The translations under genes were made by a program, and so were the position numbers. From an uncultured Bacteroidota bacterium (GTDB lineage Bacteria; Bacteroidota; Bacteroidia; Chitinophagales; Chitinophagaceae), in the NCBI GenBank assembly GCA_903927185.1, contig CAIYLW010000019.1, forward strand, positions 1-57,039: a DNA stretch of 57,039 nt, in the 5' to 3' direction. The notes beneath the pieces were generated by a model. It did not search any database. It had not been told where the DNA came from and saw nothing but the letters and a program-made list of their open reading frames with translations. How positions within the stretch are numbered: position 1 is the first letter of the stretch; every line of letters starts with the position of its first letter. This document shows, one piece after another, positions 25,644 to 32,675 of this stretch.

Positions 25644-27041
25644 TTATTGGGCTTCGTTGATATCTTGCATTAATCTTTTTGCAATATTAGAAGCTGTATT
25701 TTGAAAATTACTTTCCGCATAAATACGAATGATAGGCTCTGTATTGCTGGGTCTTAAATGAACCCAGTCATTATCAAATTCAATTTTCAATCCATCAACT
25801 TTATTGATTGGTTGTTTTTTGTATTTGTGTTCTATGATTGCAAAAACATCTTTTAAATTAACCCCTTCATTTAGTTCTATTTTGTTTTTACTAATAAAAT
25901 AATCAGGGTAGGTATTGCGTAATTGTTTGATTGTTTTTTTCTCTTTTGCAAGATGTGTTAAGAATAATGCAATACCAATCAATGCGTCTCTTCCGAAGTG
26001 CAGGTCAGGAACAATGATACCGCCATTTCCTTCTCCACCAATCACAGCATTTACTTCTTTCATTTTATTGACCACGTTTACTTCTCCAACAGCACTTGGA
26101 AAATAAACTCCTCCATGTTTTTCTGTTACATCACGAAGTGCCCTGGTAGAAGATAAATTGCTAACCGTATTTCCTTTTCTGTTTTTTAAAACATAATCAG
26201 CAACTGCCACCAAAGTATATTCTTCTCCAAATAAGCTTCCATCTTCGCATACAAAGCAAAGCCTATCTACATCCGGATCAACTGCAATTCCTAAATCTGC
26301 ATTGATTTTATTTACTTCATTACAGAGCTCATTCAAATGCTCTGGTAAGGGTTCAGGGTTATGTGCAAACTGACCATTTACATCGCCATTTAATACCACA
26401 ATATCGGTAAGCCCAAGTGCTCTCAATAGAGCAGGTACGGCAGTAGCGCCTGTACTATTAATTGCATCTAAAACAATTTTAAAATTTGCTTTTTTAATAG
26501 CGTCTTTATCAACTAAAGGATAATTAACAACGGCATCAATATGTTTTTGAAGTGCACCATGATCTTCTGTATAAGAACCTAACTCATCAACTCCTGCAAA
26601 ATTGAAATCTTCGGCTTCGGCTATTGCTAAAATTTTGGTACCGTCTTCTCCACTAATAAATTCACCATGTTGATTTAGTAATTTTAATGCATTCCATTCT
26701 TTTGGATTATGACTGGCTGTTAAAATAATTCCACCTGAAGCATTTTCAAAAACAACAGCCATCTCAACGGTAGGGGTAGTACTAAGTCCAAGGTCAATTA
26801 CATCAATTGCCAAAGCATTTAATGTACTAATTACTAGCCTTTGTACTAATTCGCCACTAATCCTTCCATCACGTCCAATTACAACTCTTTGGTTGCTTTT
26901 TGTTGTTTTTTCTGCATGCTGACTTTTCAACCAAGTGCCATAAGCAGCTGTAAATCTAACCACATCCAAAGGGCTCAAAGTGTTACCTGGCTTGCCGCCG
27001 ATGGTTCCACGAATACCTGAAATACTTTTAATTAATGCCAT
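25644..27041 (-). CDS. glmM: Phosphoglucosamine mutase (GlmM-type phosphohexomutase)
   Basis: This 465-residue enzyme probably converts glucosamine-6-phosphate to glucosamine-1-phosphate for UDP-GlcNAc, peptidoglycan and lipid A. SISGIRGTIGG opens the protein, S110 in TASHNPKEWN is the phosphoserine, the metal loop is DPDVDR, the sugar loop is GEGNGG, and the phosphate loop is RPSNTEPIIR. The length and the GEGNGG loop separate it from the 575-residue paralogue at 4858. ATG 27041 is preferred over 27071 because SGIRGT then lies at its usual distance. A TATGTTTG box lies 23 bases upstream. Confidence 0.85.
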   Translation of the reverse strand: MALIKSISGIRGTIGGKPGNTLSPLDVVRFTAAYGTWLKSQHAEKTTKSNQRVVIGRDGRISGELVQRLVISTLNALAIDVIDLGLSTTPTVEMAVVFENASGGIILTASHNPKEWNALKLLNQHGEFISGEDGTKILAIAEAEDFNFAGVDELGSYTEDHGALQKHIDAVVNYPLVDKDAIKKANFKIVLDAINSTGATAVPALLRALGLTDIVVLNGDVNGQFAHNPEPLPEHLNELCNEVNKINADLGIAVDPDVDRLCFVCEDGSLFGEEYTLVAVADYVLKNRKGNTVSNLSSTRALRDVTEKHGGVYFPSAVGEVNVVNKMKEVNAVIGGEGNGGIIVPDLHFGRDALIGIALFLTHLAKEKKTIKQLRNTYPDYFISKNKIELNEGVNLKDVFAIIEHKYKKQPINKVDGLKIEFDNDWVHLRPSNTEPIIRIYAESNFQNTASNIAKRLMQDINEAQ

Positions 27042-27064
27042 TAATTCGATTGTTTTGCTCAATG

Positions 27065-27072
27065 CAAACATA
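27065..27072 (-). promoter_or_regulatory. -7 box TATGTTTG for glmM
   Basis: A minus-strand exact TAnnTTTG ends 23 bases before ATG 27041. It lies inside the alternative longer frame, which supports the shorter start. Confidence 0.5.
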
Positions 27073-27100
27073 ATTCAAATTATTCTTTGATTCGGAATCC

Positions 27101-27108
27101 TATTTTTG
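27101..27108 (+). promoter_or_regulatory. -7 box TATTTTTG for the methyltransferase operon
   Basis: An exact match ends 17 bases before ATG 27126. A TTTG at 27086 is too close (11 bases) to be its -33 element. It would drive the 27126-31481 run. Confidence 0.5.
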
Positions 27109-27125
27109 TGCACTAAAGAAGGCTT

Positions 27126-27875
27126 ATGCAGCAATCGTGGTTTAAAGATTGGTTCAATTCCCATTATTATCACTTATTATATCAAAATAGGGATGATCAA
27201 GAGGCTCTTGACTTTATTGAAAAGTTAATATCTCATATCTATCCATTAGCCGGAGCTACCATGTTAGATGTAGCTTGTGGAAAAGGAAGGCATAGTAAAG
27301 CTTTGGCAGACTATGGGTATAATGTAACAGGAATAGACCTTTCTGAGGAGTCAATTGAGGAGGCAATGTTACAAGAATCAGATAATCTGCATTTTTATAC
27401 GCATGATATGCGATTGCCATTCTGGATTAATTATTACGATTATGCCTTTAATATGTTCACAAGCTTTGGTTATTTCAGAACAAGAAGGGAGCATGATAAT
27501 GCCATAAGAACGATGGCACAAAGTTTGAAGACAGGAGGATTTCTAATAATCGACTACTTAAATGTGCATTTTGCAGAAAAAAATCAAGAATCAGAAAATA
27601 TCAAAACTGTTGAAGATATTCATTTTCATGTAAGCAAATGGAATGATGAAAGGCATTTTTTTAAGCAGATTCAAATCACAGATAGTAAAAATAAAAGTCC
27701 CAAACATCTTTATACAGAAAGAGTAGCAAAATTTTCATTAGGTGATTTTACAGAAATGCTATCTTTTCAACAAATTCAAATTCAAGAAGTTTTTGGGGAT
27801 TATCAATTAGGAAAATATGATTTAAATAATTCTCCAAGGCTAATAATTATTGCTAAAAAGATAAATAGGAATTAA
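27126..27875 (+). CDS. Class I SAM-dependent methyltransferase
   Basis: This 249-residue Rossmann-fold methyltransferase has motif I MLDVACGKGRHSKALADYGYNV (split; residues about 40-61), motif II GIDLSEESI with the ribose-binding Asp, and motif III FNMFTSFGYFRTRREHD. GKGRHS and the DYLN strand resemble methyltransferases of small-molecule type in Bacteroidota. The substrate is unknown. Its TAA and the next ATG share a base (TAATG at 27873-27877), so translation with the PAP2 gene is probably coupled. Confidence 0.8.
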   Translation: MQQSWFKDWFNSHYYHLLYQNRDDQEALDFIEKLISHIYPLAGATMLDVACGKGRHSKALADYGYNVTGIDLSEESIEEAMLQESDNLHFYTHDMRLPFWINYYDYAFNMFTSFGYFRTRREHDNAIRTMAQSLKTGGFLIIDYLNVHFAEKNQESENIKTVEDIHFHVSKWNDERHFFKQIQITDSKNKSPKHLYTERVAKFSLGDFTEMLSFQQIQIQEVFGDYQLGKYDLNNSPRLIIIAKKINRN

Positions 27876-28474
27876 TGAATACATTCTTACAGCAAATTTG
27901 GCAATGGTTAAATGCCTGGGATACTTTTTTATTTTTGCAAATAAATTCAGAATTAACCAATCCAATTTTAGATAAAATATTACCTATTTGGAGAAATGCG
28001 AATACCTGGCTTCCACTTTATGTTTTTTTAATTGTATTCTCGGTAGTAAATTTTAAAAACAAATCATTCTATTGGATATTTGGGGCGATACTTACTTTAA
28101 TTATAACGGATCAAATTAGTAGTAGCTTGGTTAAACCTTTTTTCGAAAGACCAAGACCATGTAATGAACCACTATTGATGAGTCATGTTCGACTATTATT
28201 AGGTTATTGTTCAGGGGGGTATAGTTTTACTTCTTCCCACGCAACAAATCATTTTGGTTTTGCGGTATATGTAATGTTTACATTGAGCGGACTCTTTAAA
28301 AAGTGGTGTTATTTATTTCTTTTTTGGGCAGCTACTGTAAGTTATGCGCAAGTTTATGTTGGTGTTCATTATCCATTGGATATTATATCTGGCGCGATTC
28401 TTGGATCTTCTATTGGATATGCTACGTCACAAATCTATATTCGCAAATTCGGCCCAATTCTATCAGAATTATAA
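27875..28474 (+). CDS. PAP2-family membrane phosphatase
   Basis: This 199-residue inner-membrane protein has about five or six helices and the three PAP2 phosphatase blocks: KPFFERPRP (motif 1, K-x6-RP form), SFTSSHATN (motif 2, usually PSGH), and AQVYVGVHYPLDIISG (motif 3, with catalytic His and Asp). The family removes phosphate from lipid phosphates such as undecaprenyl diphosphate or phosphatidic acid. Motif 2 has Ser in place of Gly before His, and motif 3 has Gln where Arg is common; Bacteroidota homologues vary here, so activity is likely but not certain. It sits between a methyltransferase and a GT39 glycosyltransferase. Confidence 0.82.
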   Translation: MNTFLQQIWQWLNAWDTFLFLQINSELTNPILDKILPIWRNANTWLPLYVFLIVFSVVNFKNKSFYWIFGAILTLIITDQISSSLVKPFFERPRPCNEPLLMSHVRLLLGYCSGGYSFTSSHATNHFGFAVYVMFTLSGLFKKWCYLFLFWAATVSYAQVYVGVHYPLDIISGAILGSSIGYATSQIYIRKFGPILSEL

Positions 28475-28484
28475 AAATATTAGC

Positions 28485-30161
28485 ATGATTCCGAATCGAT
28501 TTTTTTATGGTGTCATATTCTTTAGTCTTGTTGTATGCATAACAGGAATGATTTACATCCCATTGATGGATATAGATGCCGCTCAATATGCATTAATTAG
28601 CCGCGAAATGCTTGTGAGAAACAGCTTTTTGCAAATTTTTGAAAATGGGAAAGACTATTTAGATAAGCCACCAATGCTTTTTTGGCTTTCTGCAATTAGT
28701 TTAAAGATTTTTGGAATATACGATTGGGCTTACCGTTTGCCATCTGTGTTATTTGCAATGCTTTCTGTTTATGCAACTTATCGGTTCACTATACTCTATT
28801 ATCAAAAGACTATAGCACAACTCAGCGCAATGGTCTTAGCAACATCTCAGGCTTTCTTCTTAATAACACATGATGTTCGTTGTGATACTATGTTAATGGG
28901 GTGGGTTATTTTAAGTATCTGGCAATTAGCAGCATGGTTTGAAAGTGGGAAGTGGAAATATTTTATGGTAGCATTTGTAGCAATTGCAGGCGGAATGATG
29001 ACGAAAGGTCCAATAGCACTTATTGTTCCAGTTCTTTCATTTGTACCACATTTTGTTCTGAGGAGAGAATGGAAGCAATTTTTTAGATGGGAGTATTTAA
29101 TTGGGCTATTAATTATTGCTGTTTTATTAATCCCTATGAGCATTGGATTGTATCAACAATTCGATTTACATCCCGGGAAAATGATTTATGGCGTACCTAT
29201 CAATTCGGGATTGCGTTTCTATTATTGGACACAGAGTTTTGGAAGGTATACCGGGGAAAATGTATTTCATGAGATGAGTTATTTTACTTTCCTACTGGAA
29301 AATATGTTATGGAGTTTTCTGCCTTGGATCTTATTTTTTTTAGTAGCACTGATAATACGATTTAGAGATATTTTAATTAGCCGTTTCTGGTTAAGACAAA
29401 ATCAAGAATGGATTAGCGTTGGGGGGTTTGTACTTACTTATTGTGTATTGGCTAGAAGTCAGGCCCAACTTCCACACTATATTTTTGTGGTATATCCATT
29501 GGCATCAATCGTAACTGCTGTGTTTATTCACCAATTATTTTTCACAAAAGATTTTAAAGTTTTAAAAATCGTATTTCGGTGGTTTCATTTTTTATTTTTT
29601 ACACTTTTATGGCTTCTTGCGATAATTGCTATGCATATTCCGTTTAAAGAAATTAGTGTATTTGTTTTTATACTATCTATTTTCGGAGGAGTTGGTTTTA
29701 TTATATTATTATTATTTGCTAGAAAATGGATGCAGGTTCCATCCATTTTAGTGCTTTGTTTTTATACAGTTATTTCTATTAATTTTTTATTGAGTAGTAA
29801 TTTTTATCCCAACTTACTCAAGTACCAAATGGGAAATATGGCTGCGGAATTTATAAATCAATCAGGGTTACAAAAAGATAACATTTACGTTTATGGTCCA
29901 CTGGATAGTAGAGCGTTACATTTTTATGGACAGCATATTTTTGAACATCGTTATACCAGTGCGACCGCTACTTTAAACGACATTTTAATTGCTTCTTCAG
30001 ATAGTATACCAGCGCTCAAACAAAAATTTCCTGATTTAAAATTGCTTCATAAAGGCCCGAGCTTTTCTGTAAGTATGCTCACACCTGAATTCTTAAATTC
30101 CGACACTAGATTCAATAAAATGTCGTTCTACGCTATTGTGGATTTGGATGGGAAACCTTAA
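28485..30161 (+). CDS. GT39/ArnT-type membrane glycosyltransferase
   Basis: This 558-residue protein has about eleven to twelve membrane helices. The first periplasmic loop holds LMDIDAAQYALISREML (catalytic Asp pair) and later YLDKPPMLFWL, a signature of the ArnT/PMT clan. Such enzymes transfer a sugar from a polyprenyl phosphate donor to lipid A or proteins in the periplasm. The C-terminal 100 residues form a soluble domain. ATG 28485 is ten bases after the PAP2 stop and starts just before the first helix; an open frame extends back into the PAP2 gene but has no membrane-protein start. A lipid-phosphate phosphatase next door fits a polyprenyl-phosphate theme. Confidence 0.82.
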   Translation: MIPNRFFYGVIFFSLVVCITGMIYIPLMDIDAAQYALISREMLVRNSFLQIFENGKDYLDKPPMLFWLSAISLKIFGIYDWAYRLPSVLFAMLSVYATYRFTILYYQKTIAQLSAMVLATSQAFFLITHDVRCDTMLMGWVILSIWQLAAWFESGKWKYFMVAFVAIAGGMMTKGPIALIVPVLSFVPHFVLRREWKQFFRWEYLIGLLIIAVLLIPMSIGLYQQFDLHPGKMIYGVPINSGLRFYYWTQSFGRYTGENVFHEMSYFTFLLENMLWSFLPWILFFLVALIIRFRDILISRFWLRQNQEWISVGGFVLTYCVLARSQAQLPHYIFVVYPLASIVTAVFIHQLFFTKDFKVLKIVFRWFHFLFFTLLWLLAIIAMHIPFKEISVFVFILSIFGGVGFIILLLFARKWMQVPSILVLCFYTVISINFLLSSNFYPNLLKYQMGNMAAEFINQSGLQKDNIYVYGPLDSRALHFYGQHIFEHRYTSATATLNDILIASSDSIPALKQKFPDLKLLHKGPSFSVSMLTPEFLNSDTRFNKMSFYAIVDLDGKP

Positions 30162-30194
30162 TTTGATAGCAATTCATTAGATTTGGCGCATCGC

Positions 30195-31481
30195 ATGACT
30201 GAAGTTTTTATCATTTTAGGACTTATTTTACTCAACGGAGTTTTCTCTATGGCAGAGTTTGCGCTAATCTCAGCTCGTAAAACACGGTTAGAGGTCCAAG
30301 CTCAAAAAGGTGATGCAAAAGCCGCAAAAGCATTAGCATTAGCGAATAATCCGGATTCTTTTTTATCTACTTTTCAAATTGGGATTACGTTAATTGGCAT
30401 ATTAACGGGTATTTTTTCCGGTGATAGTTTTAAAAAACCATTGCAAGATTGGTTATTTAATTTCGATTTATTAAAACCCTATAGCGGCACGCTTGCAACA
30501 GTAATTATTGTAATAGTTATTACCTATCTATCAATGGTATTTGGGGAACTAGTTCCCAAAAGATTGGGGATGAGTAACCCTGAAAATATTGCAAAAAATG
30601 CTGCAGGCCCCTTGAAACTGATGTCGTTTCTAACTTATCCATTTGTATGGTTCTTGATGAAATCTTCTAATTTTTTAGTTAGAATATTAAATGTCCCAAT
30701 CAATGAAAATCAAGTAACCGAAGAAGAAATCAAAGCAATCATTAGTGAAGGGACAGAACATGGCGCGATTGAGGAAGCAGAGCAGGACATTATTGAAAGA
30801 GTATTTCATTTAGGTGATCGGAATATCACTTCTCTAATGACACATCGAAGTGATATAGTTTGGATTGATCATAGCAAAACAGTATCAGATATAAAATTGA
30901 TCATGGGTGAAGTGGTACATTCGATATACCCAGTTTGTGAGGGTGAAGTTGATCGAATTGTGGGAGTTGTGTCAATCAAAGATTTTATCATTTCTAATGA
31001 TAATAAGCTGGTGAAAAATATTATGAAACCCGCCATGTATGTGCCTGAAAAAAATACAGCATATCAGGTGTTAGAGAAATTTAAACAATCTAAAATTCAC
31101 CATTGTTTTATTGTTGATGAATATGGCACTGTGCTTGGTTTGATTACTTTGAACGACATTTTAGAAGCGATTGTAGGAGATATTCCACAACATGAAGATG
31201 AAACATTTGAAATTGTTACAAGAGAGGATGGATCCTATTTAATTGATGCACAGATTCCTTTCTACGATTTTCTAACCTTCTTTGATAAAGCAGAATGGAT
31301 GAAAGAAGGCGACCAGGAGTTTGATACACTTGCTGGTTTTATTATTCATGAATTGGAAAAAATACCTCATACTGGTGAAAAGCTAACTTGGAAAATTTTT
31401 AAATTCGAAGTGGTGGATATGGATAATCACCGGATAGATAAAGTTTTAGTAACTACAGATATTGAACCTAAAGAAAAATAA
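30195..31481 (+). CDS. CNNM/CBS/CorC_HlyC membrane protein (hemolysin-family transporter)
   Basis: This 428-residue protein has an N-terminal DUF21/CNNM membrane domain (about 1-185, beginning EVFIILGLILLNGVFSMAEFAL with the conserved SARK after it), a pair of CBS domains (about 200-325, VSIKDFI and GLITLNDILEAIVGDIP), and a CorC_HlyC domain at the C-terminus (about 340-420). The family is tied to magnesium/cobalt efflux or ion homeostasis; haemolysis is a historical label. ATG 30195 is preferred over TTG 30183. It is the last gene of the run, and its stop is eight bases from the convergent DUF6702 stop. Confidence 0.88.
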   Translation: MTEVFIILGLILLNGVFSMAEFALISARKTRLEVQAQKGDAKAAKALALANNPDSFLSTFQIGITLIGILTGIFSGDSFKKPLQDWLFNFDLLKPYSGTLATVIIVIVITYLSMVFGELVPKRLGMSNPENIAKNAAGPLKLMSFLTYPFVWFLMKSSNFLVRILNVPINENQVTEEEIKAIISEGTEHGAIEEAEQDIIERVFHLGDRNITSLMTHRSDIVWIDHSKTVSDIKLIMGEVVHSIYPVCEGEVDRIVGVVSIKDFIISNDNKLVKNIMKPAMYVPEKNTAYQVLEKFKQSKIHHCFIVDEYGTVLGLITLNDILEAIVGDIPQHEDETFEIVTREDGSYLIDAQIPFYDFLTFFDKAEWMKEGDQEFDTLAGFIIHELEKIPHTGEKLTWKIFKFEVVDMDNHRIDKVLVTTDIEPKEK

Positions 31482-31501
31482 TTCAAAATTTAAAATTCAA
31501 A
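31482..31501. repeat. Copy of the A-rich element overlapping the end of the DUF6702 gene
   Basis: ATTCAAAATTTAAAATTCAA follows the CorC-like stop and covers the stop and last codons (F-E-F) of the convergent gene. Confidence 0.4.
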
Positions 31502-31978
31502 ACTGGTAGTTGTTTTTGGAAAGTCTAATTTGTAGCTTTTCTCTACTCCGTTTGATTTCACATGAAAAATATTACTTTGTAGATCCTTATAATCATACAA
31601 TAAATTACAATTGATGTCGATTTTTTTCAACTGTGCAATTTTCGGAATTTCTGCGTAAATCCAAACACTTTCCATTTGTAGCTCATGACCAATATAATTT
31701 ATGATCGCGGGTTGTCCATTGATTTTTAGTTGTAGCTTTTGATTGATATATGCACTTATCTGTTTGTCTAATAAAACTTTGTCTTTCGGATTTGCAATAT
31801 CTATTTTTGTTGTGCTATATTTTTGTAAAGTCTGCTCTAAGTCGGGAGTGAAAATACGAACGCTTATTTCAACAGCCCTTTCTTTTGTATTATGATTAAT
31901 ATCTATAACAGAAACATAAAACGGATGCAAAACAGCTATAAAAGCCATTGAAAGCCATTGAACCATACTATTTACCAT
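31490..31978 (-). CDS. DUF6702 family protein, probably exported
   Basis: This 162-residue protein has a short hydrophobic N-terminus (MVQWLSMAFIAVLHPFYVSV) that looks like a signal segment. HPFYVSVIDINHNTKERAVEIS, split at residues 18-39, matches the opening of DUF6702 proteins, which are predicted beta-sandwich domains of unknown role. Later blocks are VWIYAEIPKI and NIFHVKSNGVEKSYKLDF. It is divergent from a HupE/UreJ-type gene with 54 bases between starts. From memory of Bacteroidota genomes, DUF6702, HupE-type and M1 peptidase genes tend to occur together, but no function has been assigned. Confidence 0.72.
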   Translation of the reverse strand: MVNSMVQWLSMAFIAVLHPFYVSVIDINHNTKERAVEISVRIFTPDLEQTLQKYSTTKIDIANPKDKVLLDKQISAYINQKLQLKINGQPAIINYIGHELQMESVWIYAEIPKIAQLKKIDINCNLLYDYKDLQSNIFHVKSNGVEKSYKLDFPKTTTSFEF

Positions 31979-32032
31979 TCAACATTATTTTTTTTTCACT
32001 ACAAATGTCATGATTAATTTGAAACTTCTGTT

Positions 32033-32656
32033 ATGAATGATTTTAGACTTTATCTGGAAACAGGCTTTCAACACATCTCAAATTGGAGAGGAAATACCTC
32101 TCTGTTAAGGCAACTAGCCAGTATCCCAACGAGTGATCATATCCTTTTTTTAATTGCACTTACTGTACGATATCAATTCTCTGATTGGAAAAAGATTCTG
32201 ATTTTGGTTACTGCATTTACAATTGGACATAGTATAACCCTAGCATTAAGTGTCTTACATATTGTTACCTATTCTGTAAGCTGGATCGAGTTCTTAATTC
32301 CGGTTACTATTCTAATCACTTCCTTTAGTAATCTGTTTGTCAAGAAATTTGTCTTCAAAACTAAATTTCCACCAATCTATTTTATGGCTTTATTTTTTGG
32401 CCTTATTCATGGATTAGGATTTAGTAGTTATTTGAAAAGTATTTTAGGAAAAGATCAGAATATTTTATTGCAACTTTTGGCTTTCAATGTTGGATTAGAA
32501 TTGGGTCAGATCTTAATAGTAATTATTATTTTAATTATATCGTTTATATTAGTAGGGCTAATAAAAATTAATAGAAGAGAGTATCTATTATTTATTAGTG
32601 CAGCCGTATTTGCGCTTGCGTTGAATATGGCATTGGATCGATTATACAGTTTATAA
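32033..32656 (+). CDS. HupE/UreJ-type membrane protein
   Basis: This 207-residue protein has about six helices. It contains DHILFLIALTVRY, then FTIGHSITLALSVL (His-containing helix) and FFGLIHGLGFSSYLK, the metal-associated histidine motifs of HupE/UreJ proteins, which are linked to nickel or cobalt entry. Between the N-terminal GFQHI and the DHILFL motif lie about 19 residues, where relatives usually have about seven; the extra segment (NTSLLRQLASIPTS) is encoded by DNA that contains a short inverted repeat. No urease or hydrogenase genes are near, so a general metal role is inference. It is followed by the M1 peptidase gene after 19 bases. Confidence 0.75.
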   Translation: MNDFRLYLETGFQHISNWRGNTSLLRQLASIPTSDHILFLIALTVRYQFSDWKKILILVTAFTIGHSITLALSVLHIVTYSVSWIEFLIPVTILITSFSNLFVKKFVFKTKFPPIYFMALFFGLIHGLGFSSYLKSILGKDQNILLQLLAFNVGLELGQILIVIIILIISFILVGLIKINRREYLLFISAAVFALALNMALDRLYSL

Positions 32657-32675
32657 TTTTTTAAACTATACAGCT

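Noticed and set aside
28344..28484. Earlier start for the GT39 gene inside the PAP2 gene
   Set aside because: The extra 47 residues overlap the PAP2 coding region in another frame, while ATG 28485 lies just after the PAP2 stop and before the first membrane helix.
31951..31970. Tandem copy of AAAGCCATTG at the start of the DUF6702 gene
   Set aside because: Two copies of ten bases are within chance and are in frame with the signal segment; no wider repeat array.
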